Source: a virus
DNA: 28,470 nt
IMG/VR virus record: IMGVR_UViG_3300043429_000717
Location: 1-28,470 of that record
Strand: one strand, 5' to 3'
Part shown: piece after piece, positions 13,679 to 18,927 of the stretch
Position numbering within the stretch: position 1 is the stretch's first letter
Layout: each line of letters starts with the position of its first letter
Notes under the pieces: model-generated
Seen by the model: only the letters and a program-made list of their open reading frames with translations
What the model was told of the DNA's origin: nothing
The model's database searches: none
Position numbers and translations under genes: made by a program

Positions 13679-14677
13679 TTAGTTTTTGCTGGTGATGAAA
13701 TTGATGATTTTGTCCAGTAATTCAGTGACTGCAATGTACAATGTTTTGTACTTTTTTGACTTGAATTCATACTTTGTTTTCAGGGCTGCCAGATCCGAAA
13801 TCAGGGCCTTTACTTTTGCTTTGTCGCCCATGGACAGTTCCGCTTCGATGGCTGCCAGGCGGTCCGCCTCCGCGCGGGCTTCAGCTTCCTGTTTTGCCCG
13901 TAGTTCAGCGGCCAGGCGTTCAGCTTCGCGCTGGGCTTCAGCGGCCCTGGCTTCGGCTTCCTTTCGTTCCTGGGCAGCTTTGATGTTGGCCGCCCTCATT
14001 TCCATTTCCAGGCGGTCCAGTTCAGCCCTCCGGGCCTGTTCCTGGGCTTCAGCTTCAACCTTCAGGCGTTCATTCTCCAGGCGTAATCTTTCGCGTTCCT
14101 GGGCTTCAGATTCGGCCCTGGCGATGCGTTCAGCTTCCAGCCTTTGCGCCTCAATTTCTGCAGCCTGCTTTTGCATCTTTGCGCCATTCCACAGTAACTG
14201 AAAATCATCTTCAGTAATTTCCCCCAGGTTGATGTTGGCAATGACATACTGGCGGACATCTTTTACCAGTTCCTCCCGTTCCAGGCGCAATTTTTCACGC
14301 TGTTCGGCTTCAAATATTTCCCTGAATTTTTCCTGGGTTTCCAGGTGTTTTTCGATGGGACTGATCACGGATTCGATCACGTTGTAAACGCCCTGGACCG
14401 CCCGGCCATATCTCAATGAATCTTCCTTTAGCTGTTTCCGCAATTTGTCCGCGTTGATCCGGATTTCGCGCAGGGCCAGACGGGCTTCCCTGGCCATTTT
14501 CATTTCCCTGACCTGGCTGATGTCAGTGACGATCAATTCCGCGGCCCTGTCGTTCCATTCGCGGGCCTGTTCCAGGAACGGGGTGAAACGATCCACCAGC
14601 ATGGTCTGAATTTCCTGATCGACCGCCGTTTCACTGACGGCCAGGATCAAAACATTGTCTGAATTTACTGTGTTCAT
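13679..14677 (-). CDS. Coiled-coil DUF1351-like recombination-associated protein
   Basis: A 332-residue protein with a folded N-terminal part (about 1-110, including VREMKMAREARLALREIRINADKLRKQLKED), then about 160 residues of Glu/Arg/Ala-rich coiled coil (EAQRLEAERIARAESEAQERERLRLE and onward to about 285), and a short basic C-terminus with YKTLYIAVTELLDKIINFI. Proteins of this form (DUF1351) commonly lie with RecT/YqaJ pairs. A scaffold or partner role in recombination is a reasonable inference. It overlaps the upstream gene by ATGA and ends 4 bases before the exonuclease. Confidence 0.75.
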   Translation of the reverse strand: MNTVNSDNVLILAVSETAVDQEIQTMLVDRFTPFLEQAREWNDRAAELIVTDISQVREMKMAREARLALREIRINADKLRKQLKEDSLRYGRAVQGVYNVIESVISPIEKHLETQEKFREIFEAEQREKLRLEREELVKDVRQYVIANINLGEITEDDFQLLWNGAKMQKQAAEIEAQRLEAERIARAESEAQERERLRLENERLKVEAEAQEQARRAELDRLEMEMRAANIKAAQERKEAEARAAEAQREAERLAAELRAKQEAEARAEADRLAAIEAELSMGDKAKVKALISDLAALKTKYEFKSKKYKTLYIAVTELLDKIINFITSKN

Positions 14678-14955
14678 TTTTTTGAATTTACTGTTTGTTT
14701 GTATTGATCTATTTCGGCAAAAAATTCATTGTACGCCTGTTCCCTTTGATCCGCGGGCATGTTCCCGCGGATTTTTAACAGTGTCCGTTCAGCTGATGGG
14801 GACCATTTGCCCCAGTATATCCGGATTTCCAGTTCTGCAAAATGTCCCATCCAGTCAATGAATATATCCCCGTATCCCTCCAGCTGCAGTTCCATGGCGA
14901 CGGTCATGGCACTGGTGTACATGGCGTGTTCCTCTGTGCTGATGTTCCTGTTCAT
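14674..14955 (-). CDS. 93-residue acidic protein, function unknown
   Basis: Begins MNRNISTEEHAMYTSAMTVA and is rich in aromatic and acidic residues (GYGDIFIDWMGHFAELEIRIYWGKW). Probably a small alpha/beta fold. Starts by ATGA overlap with RecT's stop and ends by ATGA overlap with the coiled-coil gene, so it is made with the recombination genes. No family recognised. Confidence 0.65.
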   Translation of the reverse strand: MNRNISTEEHAMYTSAMTVAMELQLEGYGDIFIDWMGHFAELEIRIYWGKWSPSAERTLLKIRGNMPADQREQAYNEFFAEIDQYKQTVNSKK

Positions 14956-15848
14956 TTCATTTCGTTTTCGGACAGTTCTGCAAATTTTGTTTCATACAGT
15001 TCAGCCTGATCTTCGCGGATGTGGGGCTGCAGTTTCATCAGCTGTTCGACAGTTTTGGCATCCTGGATCATCAGGGCCACCCGTTCAGATTCTTTGTCAA
15101 TGACAGGATCATCATTGTCGATGTATGTCACGTCAGTAGTGTCCGCATCATTGATCAGGGCCTGGTCCGTGATGACAGCCCGCTGCATGTCTATGGACAG
15201 CGGGGCGAACTTTGACAGCAAAAGTTTCAGGACCGTTTTGCTGGCCATGGAATCAAAATCAGTGTTCCACAGGCCGCCCTTATTGGTGAACGTTTTGGAA
15301 TATTTCGACCCGTGTTTTTTCAGCTGATCAATGGTCATGAAAAAAGTGGCCTCGTATCCGTTCAACAGCTTGAATTTTGCAGCGTATCCCACAATGACGT
15401 CGGATTTCCTGGTAAAATCGAATTCATAGCCCTCCAGGGGGTTTTCGGATACTATTTGCCCATCAAATATGGGGGCCGCGTAAATGCTTTTGAATTGACC
15501 AGAACGCTGGGCCAGCTGAATAAAACCTTTGTAGCCCATCTGAAATTGCGCCACTGTTTTGGTGGTTCCATCAGGCTGTCGGTTGTTGTACGGGACAATG
15601 TAGGCGAACCCCAGGTTGTTGTTTAATGGCAGGTCCAAAGTTGCCGCAACAGCTGCCGCCTGGTAAATTGACGCCGGGTCAGCTTTTGTCAACAGGTTGT
15701 TTGATGCCACTATCTGCAGGACGCTGGTCATGAACGAACTGGCCCGTTTCCCCAGTAGTTCCTTGAATTTTTGCTGTACCTCTGGGCGTCCGAAAAAATC
15801 CTTCACCGGGTGTTTGGGTGCCGGTTGCACCGCTGTTGTTGTACTCAT
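14952..15848 (-). CDS. RecT-family single-strand annealing protein
   Basis: A 298-residue protein starting MSTTTAVQPAPKHPVKDFFG at 15848. The RecT core is recognisable: K-D-F-F-G-R-P-E-V-Q-Q-K-F-K-E-L-L-G near the start, then SFMTSVLQIVASN, LAAT-like LDLPLNNNLGFAYIVPY, A-Q-F-Q-M-G-Y-K-G-F-I-Q-L-A-Q-R-S-G and ASKTVLKLLLSKFAPLSIDMQ. RecT proteins coat resected ends and anneal them to complementary strands. With the YqaJ exonuclease it forms a complete two-component system. The length is typical (about 270-310). The upstream gene's frame runs 170 bases into this gene. Confidence 0.93.
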   Translation of the reverse strand: MSTTTAVQPAPKHPVKDFFGRPEVQQKFKELLGKRASSFMTSVLQIVASNNLLTKADPASIYQAAAVAATLDLPLNNNLGFAYIVPYNNRQPDGTTKTVAQFQMGYKGFIQLAQRSGQFKSIYAAPIFDGQIVSENPLEGYEFDFTRKSDVIVGYAAKFKLLNGYEATFFMTIDQLKKHGSKYSKTFTNKGGLWNTDFDSMASKTVLKLLLSKFAPLSIDMQRAVITDQALINDADTTDVTYIDNDDPVIDKESERVALMIQDAKTVEQLMKLQPHIREDQAELYETKFAELSENEMK

Positions 15849-16119
15849 TATTGAGGGTTTTAATGATGACGGGTTCAATGATCTGGGTCATGGTGTCCGC
15901 ATAGTAACGGACTAGGCGATTTTTTACGCGGGCGTACCGATCGATTTTATCCACCAGTTCATCGCGGTCAATGAATAAACGTGAAAAATTCATCGGGTCG
16001 CCATTGTCGTAATTTCGGACCTCAATTTTTGCGCGGGTGATCCTTTCGTTTGCTGTTTGGATCATGCCCAGGATGGCCAAACATTTGCCATGCAGCTGGA
16101 TGTGTTTCTGTGTGATCAT
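15679..16119 (-). CDS. First early gene, function unknown (3' end overlaps recT)
   Basis: A 146-residue frame. The first 90 or so residues (MITQKHIQLHGKCLAILGMI, RITRAKIEVRNYDNGD, DRDELVDKIDRYARVKNRLVRYYADTM) read as a good helical protein. The last 57 (Gly/Thr-rich, GATGTQTPGEG) overlap RecT in another frame and look like shadow translation, so the real protein may be shorter. It follows the promoter/operator at 16124-16168 with a leader of only a few bases, so it opens the early operon. No family recognised. Confidence 0.62.
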   Translation of the reverse strand: MITQKHIQLHGKCLAILGMIQTANERITRAKIEVRNYDNGDPMNFSRLFIDRDELVDKIDRYARVKNRLVRYYADTMTQIIEPVIIKTLNNEYNNSGATGTQTPGEGFFRTPRGTAKIQGTTGETGQFVHDQRPADSGIKQPVDKS

Positions 16120-16123
16120 GCTG

Positions 16124-16155
16124 TAAAATTAGTCAAAGATATTTTACCAAACAAA
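16124..16155 (-). promoter_or_regulatory. Early promoter
   Basis: TTTG (16155-16152), 20 bases, then TAATTTTA (16131-16124), one mismatch to TAnnTTTG. A second exact -7 match, TATCTTTG, lies at 16141-16134 but lacks a spaced TTTG. From the first, transcription would start almost at the ATG at 16119, giving a near-leaderless message. Confidence 0.5.
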
Positions 16156-16168
16156 TAAAATTTGTTTG
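16148..16168. promoter_or_regulatory. Operator-like inverted repeat at the early promoter
   Basis: CAAACAAAT-AAA-ATTTGTTTG, perfect 9-base arms with a 3-base spacer. It covers the TTTG element of the early promoter, where a bound dimer would block polymerase. The XRE protein coded at 9879-10124 is a candidate binder. Confidence 0.6.
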
Positions 16169-16186
16169 ACTGCAAAAAATAAAAAA

Positions 16187-16208
16187 CCCCGACGTAGAAA
16201 CGCCGGGG
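16187..16208 (-). terminator. Intrinsic terminator after the 66-residue gene
   Basis: Minus strand CCCCGGCG-TTTCTA-CGTCGGGG, 8 bp with one G-U pair, followed by TTTTTTATTTTTT (16186-16174). The loop and adjacent bases match those of the terminator at 16483-16506. Confidence 0.88.
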
Positions 16209-16234
16209 ATAGGTGTCTGTATGCTGTAGGATTT

Positions 16235-16242
16235 CAAAGATA
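16235..16242 (-). promoter_or_regulatory. TATCTTTG element between a gene and its terminator
   Basis: An exact TAnnTTTG match just after the stop at 16244 and 27 bases before the terminator hairpin. No TTTG at the right distance. If active it would yield a short RNA of about 50 nt ending at the terminator. Confidence 0.25.
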
Positions 16243-16243
16243 G

Positions 16244-16444
16244 TCAGAACTTTGTTTTTTTCAGATCAGCGGTCATTTGTTTTATTCCTGCTTTGATCGC
16301 TTCCCGGTCCTGATCCGTCCAGGTGATGGGTTTTTTGTTCCCATCTTTGCCCCGCATTTTGTGGTAATAAATTTTAACCCCAGGGGCGTATTTTGGGAAA
16401 AACTGTGCAGCTGGGACCAGCTTGAAAAATTCGTCAGTGTTCAT
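16244..16444 (-). CDS. 66-residue single-gene transcript, function unknown
   Basis: Begins MNTDEFFKLVPAAQFFPKYA and is basic towards the C-terminus (GIKQMTADLKKTKF). The gene has its own promoter and operator directly upstream (16449-16479) and its own terminator downstream (16187-16208), so it is a monocistronic unit between the lysis and early operons. The predicted transcription start is within a few bases of the ATG. No helix-turn-helix or membrane segment is evident. The setting would suit a regulator or immunity-type protein, but the sequence gives no proof. Confidence 0.65.
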   Translation of the reverse strand: MNTDEFFKLVPAAQFFPKYAPGVKIYYHKMRGKDGNKKPITWTDQDREAIKAGIKQMTADLKKTKF

Positions 16445-16448
16445 GGCG

Positions 16449-16479
16449 CTAAATTAGTATGATTTCGCATACTAACAAA
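16449..16479 (-). promoter_or_regulatory. Promoter for the 66-residue gene
   Basis: TTTG (16479-16476), 19 bases, then TAATTTAG (16456-16449), one mismatch to TAnnTTTG, 4 bases before the ATG. It starts directly after the U-tract of the preceding terminator and has the same layout as the early promoter at 16124-16155. Confidence 0.58.
16454..16475. promoter_or_regulatory. Operator-like inverted repeat between promoter elements
   Basis: TTAGTATG-N6-CATACTAA, perfect 8-base arms centred between the -33 and -7 elements. A dimeric repressor bound here would block the promoter. The arms differ from those of the 16148-16168 repeat, so a second regulator may be involved. Confidence 0.65.
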
Positions 16480-16482
16480 ATT

Positions 16483-16506
16483 GGCCAGACGTAGAAACGC
16501 CCGGCC
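16483..16506 (-). terminator. Intrinsic terminator after the endolysin gene
   Basis: Minus strand GGCCGGGCG-TTTCTA-CGTCTGGCC, 9 bp with two G-U pairs, followed by AATTTTGTT. It lies 27 bases after the endolysin stop and closes the tail-lysis operon. It shares 14 bases (plus strand GACGTAGAAACGCC) with the terminator at 16187-16208. Confidence 0.78.
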
Positions 16507-16532
16507 ATCCAAACACTGCACATGAGAACAGG

Positions 16533-17036
16533 TTATATCCGGACGTATCCGGACGGGTCAATTTTCTTTTTTTGATGTAGTGCCAACAGCTGGCGAACAG
16601 AATAACCGAACGTTTTCTGGAAATGCGGGGGATCCGAAAATTTCCAGTCACCGCCCCACTCCCAGCCATAACTTTTGAAAATGGCGACCACCTCCATCCA
16701 GTCAGATATTTTATCCCCGTCAAAATCGCTTTTGACGTCCCATACGGCCCGGTCATAATCGCCGTCACCGTCAACGTCATGGATCAGTACAATGTCCACT
16801 GCCAGGCCATAATTGTGCCAGCTGTAGCCACCGCGCGCCCTGGTGACTATCTTCCCCGGCTTTGTCCGCCCCTGGGCGTAAATGGCGTCCTGTTCAGCTA
16901 TGGTTCGAAGGGTGAAGGCGAATCGACAGATCGCGCGGCCAGTTAGGACCTGGCAAATTTCATCGTAGATTTGGCGGGCTTCCTTTCGGACTTTTGGATG
17001 TAGTTTTTCGATCCGTTCCAGCGTGATTTTATCCAT
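16533..17036 (-). CDS. Endolysin, M15 L-alanyl-D-glutamate-type peptidase
   Basis: A 167-residue protein of the VanY/M15C type, like the T5 endolysin. Zinc ligands are H74 and D81 in S-W-H-N-Y-G-L-A-V-D and H138 in P-P-H-F-Q. The acidic catalyst is probably D130 or E126 in W-E-W-G-G-D-W. The family cleaves the L-Ala-D-Glu bond of peptidoglycan stems. Between the two zinc halves sit two Asp-rich loops (D87-x-D-G-D-G-D-x-D95 and D104-x-D-G-D-x-x-x-D112) that look like calcium sites. No signal peptide, so release needs a holin. The start overlaps the upstream gene by 8 bases. Confidence 0.93.
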   Translation of the reverse strand: MDKITLERIEKLHPKVRKEARQIYDEICQVLTGRAICRFAFTLRTIAEQDAIYAQGRTKPGKIVTRARGGYSWHNYGLAVDIVLIHDVDGDGDYDRAVWDVKSDFDGDKISDWMEVVAIFKSYGWEWGGDWKFSDPPHFQKTFGYSVRQLLALHQKKKIDPSGYVRI

Positions 17037-17304
17037 CCATTTTTGATTTTATGTACAGTTTGATCCCGACGGCCCGAACGGTCCCTTCTACCAGGTTGGC
17101 GACTTTCAGCCTGCAGTCCCCGTTAAAATATTTGACCGGCTGATCCTGGGCGATCTGAAAGGCGCGCTGTGTGACCTCCTCCCAGGTCATGGGTTCGGTT
17201 TTGTCAACGTCGTTCATGTTGACAGATAGCAAAACGTATTTTCTTTCCTGTGCCTGTTCCATGGATTTATGTTGAATGAGTTTATCGACAGCGCGCCAGA
17301 TCAT
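17029..17304 (-). CDS. 91-residue protein in the lysis block, function unknown
   Basis: Begins MIWRAVDKLIQHKSMEQAQE; a second ATG at 17262 (MEQAQERKYVLLSVNMNDVD) is also possible. Soluble alpha/beta pattern with MTWEEVTQRAFQIAQDQPVKYFNGDCRLKVANLV. No family recognised. It starts 6 bases after the two-segment membrane protein's stop and overlaps the endolysin start by 8 bases. Confidence 0.62.
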   Translation of the reverse strand: MIWRAVDKLIQHKSMEQAQERKYVLLSVNMNDVDKTEPMTWEEVTQRAFQIAQDQPVKYFNGDCRLKVANLVEGTVRAVGIKLYIKSKMDG

Positions 17305-17310
17305 TGGGCA

Positions 17311-17841
17311 TTATTTGAATCTAATCACGGCCCACCCGACGTTCGTGATGATCAATAACGCGATCAGGCCGTACATTGTCCAGTCCCTTTCCCGCTTCGC
17401 GCTTTTGAATTCCTGCAGCTGTTCATCCCTTTCGGATAGTTGGCCGTTCATGTAGGAAATCTGTCGTTCCATCGTTTGGACCCCTGTGCGGTCAATAATG
17501 GTTTTCAGGACCGTATCCGGCAAATGGACCGCGTATTTTTGTTTTGTGATGGCCATCTGGCCGTCAATGAATCCCTGGGCGTATCCGCTCCGCCGGTCGT
17601 ACACCGTGTCAATAATGGGGACGGGATAGTACACCGAATCCACCCCCCCAGGGATGACGATGGCGATGGTGTCCAGGATGCAGGGATACAAGTCACGAAC
17701 CACTGGGACCATGGCATCCACCAGGGGACGTTTGGCCTGGACCCTTTCCAGGGCGCGCTGGTCATTTTTTGCGACGCTGCACTGGATAAAGGCAAGGTAG
17801 CCCACCAAAATGGCGGCCACCATTGCCATCCGGGAAATCAT
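17311..17841 (-). CDS. Two-membrane-segment protein, spanin-like or lysis accessory
   Basis: A 176-residue protein with an N-terminal hydrophobic segment (about residues 4-22) and a C-terminal one (about 154-173, MYGLIALLIITNVGWAVI). Between them is a long soluble part with VIPGGVDSVYYPVPIIDTVYDRRSGYAQGFIDGQMA and a heptad-like stretch (TMERQISYMNGQLSERDEQLQEFKSAK). The coiled coil, membrane anchors and place beside the endolysin suggest an envelope-disrupting or holin-partner role. A lipobox is not clear. ATGA overlap with the holin-like gene. Confidence 0.68.
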   Translation of the reverse strand: MISRMAMVAAILVGYLAFIQCSVAKNDQRALERVQAKRPLVDAMVPVVRDLYPCILDTIAIVIPGGVDSVYYPVPIIDTVYDRRSGYAQGFIDGQMAITKQKYAVHLPDTVLKTIIDRTGVQTMERQISYMNGQLSERDEQLQEFKSAKRERDWTMYGLIALLIITNVGWAVIRFK

Positions 17842-18026
17842 TGCTTCACCTCCCCGCCGGTGACGTTGTTATCCTTTGCGGCGATCAGGCCCAGGGCCGT
17901 CAATACCGACGTGATGGATACGGCCTGATCAGATGTGATCCAGCCCAGATACGCCGCGGCGGCGATCAGTCCAACAGCCACGCCTGACAGGGTGGTTTTC
18001 CAGTTTTTAGTGATTACTGTTTTCAT
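17838..18026 (-). CDS. Holin-like small membrane protein
   Basis: A 62-residue protein: short basic N-terminus (MKTVITKNWKTTLSG), hydrophobic helix (VAVGLIAAAAYLGWI), a polar turn (TSDQAV) and a second helix (SITSVLTALGLIAAKD), ending KDNNVTGGEVKQ. This layout is usual for small phage holins. Position in the lysis block just upstream of a membrane protein and the endolysin supports it. ATGA overlaps on both sides. Confidence 0.72.
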   Translation of the reverse strand: MKTVITKNWKTTLSGVAVGLIAAAAYLGWITSDQAVSITSVLTALGLIAAKDNNVTGGEVKQ

Positions 18027-18262
18027 TGTTTATCCTGTTTGTTTTGTAAAGTGATTTTGATTTCATTGATCCCGTCCTGCAGTTTGTCCAGCTTTGTGCT
18101 GGTTTGTTCATCAGTACGTTCACGGGCGTTCATCCTCATTTCCAATGCCGAAAGACGGACATCAGTATTTTTCCAAAATGTCAGAACGACGCCGATTATT
18201 ACGATGCTGGCGGTCAACAGTTCGCCCATCGTTATCCCGGCTTTTGCTTTCGGCATTTCCAT
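18023..18262 (-). CDS. XhlA-like membrane/coiled-coil protein
   Basis: A 79-residue protein with one membrane segment (about 13-30, LLTASIVIIGVVLTFW) and a helical charged tail (VRLSALEMRMNARERTDEQTSTKLDKLQDGINEIKITLQ) with coiled-coil heptads. Similar in form to XhlA/haemolysin accessory proteins that work with a holin, although there the membrane segment is C-terminal. The start may be the third residue (18256). ATGA overlap with the holin-like gene. Confidence 0.65.
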   Translation of the reverse strand: MEMPKAKAGITMGELLTASIVIIGVVLTFWKNTDVRLSALEMRMNARERTDEQTSTKLDKLQDGINEIKITLQNKQDKQ

Positions 18263-18283
18263 CCGATGAAATTGTGGGGGTGA

Positions 18284-18703
18284 TCAATTTGATGTAGTGG
18301 TTCCAGATGCAGCGGCCTGACGTGCTGCCTGGCGGGCGCCGGCGGCTGTCCTTTCCTGCAGCTTTAGGGCTTTCAGGGTCAATCTTAACGCCGTGTCTGG
18401 ATGATCGTTTTTCTTTACATACTGATCGTAATCCGCGCCAGTGATGTCGATGTTTCCATTTGCGACGACCACGCCCAGGCTGTCCGAAATTTCATAGTAA
18501 ACGCGGGCAGTGGTTTTGTAGTCATCAAAAACGCAAACCAGATTAATGTCGGACGCATCAAATTGCTGGCCGTTTTTCCAGATCTTGAATTCCTTAATCG
18601 GTTTTTTTTCTCTGACCGGTTGCGCCGGCTTTGTGCTGTCTGTTTGCGCCATCGCCATCATCCCGATGAACAGCGCCATCATCATCATTCCTGTTTTTTT
18701 CAT
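18284..18703 (-). CDS. Exported protein, function unknown
   Basis: A 139-residue protein with a clear signal peptide (MKKTGMMMMALFIGMMAMAQ, cleavage likely before TDSTKP). The mature part has a strand-rich domain (FKIWKNGQQFDASDINLVCVFDDYKTTARVYYEISDSLGVVVANGNIDITG) and an Ala/Arg-rich tail. It follows another small exported protein by ATGA overlap and the signal-bearing fibre. No family recognised; it would act in the periplasm or at the cell surface. Confidence 0.7.
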   Translation of the reverse strand: MKKTGMMMMALFIGMMAMAQTDSTKPAQPVREKKPIKEFKIWKNGQQFDASDINLVCVFDDYKTTARVYYEISDSLGVVVANGNIDITGADYDQYVKKNDHPDTALRLTLKALKLQERTAAGARQAARQAAASGTTTSN

Positions 18704-18915
18704 TTGTTTGTATTTTGATTTTGTTCTGTGACTTGTTTTGCAATTTTAGCGCGGATCTGCTCTGATGTTTTTGCTGGCAATTCCCCCAAAGCGTCATAAA
18801 TAACCTGTATTTCTTGCGCTGAAAGATCCAATTTGTAATTTTTCGGCTGTGTGCCGAATCCAAAACAAATGATAATTGCTGTAAAAATTCCGATGCTTTT
18901 GATTGTCTGTTTCAT
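18700..18915 (-). CDS. Small exported or membrane-anchored protein, function unknown
   Basis: A 71-residue protein with an N-terminal hydrophobic segment (MKQTIKSIGIFTAIIICFGF) that reads as a signal peptide or anchor, then a short helical domain with LSAQEIQVIYDALGELPAKTSEQIRAKI. It lies 12 bases after the fibre gene and overlaps the next gene by ATGA. Small proteins of this type follow fibre genes in other Bacteroidetes phages in my recollection; role unknown. Confidence 0.65.
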   Translation of the reverse strand: MKQTIKSIGIFTAIIICFGFGTQPKNYKLDLSAQEIQVIYDALGELPAKTSEQIRAKIAKQVTEQNQNTNK

Positions 18916-18927
18916 GTGTGTATTTGT

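Noticed and set aside
13736-13751. Palindrome GTACAA-N4-TTGTAC resembling half an iteron pair
   Set aside because: A single copy inside the coiled-coil gene, in the opposite arrangement to the 4331 palindrome; chance is likely in TTTTGTA-containing coding sequence.
13686-14201. 171-residue plus-strand Ala/Ser-rich frame
   Set aside because: Antisense of the coiled-coil region; the composition is a by-product of the Glu/Arg/Ala codons on the other strand.
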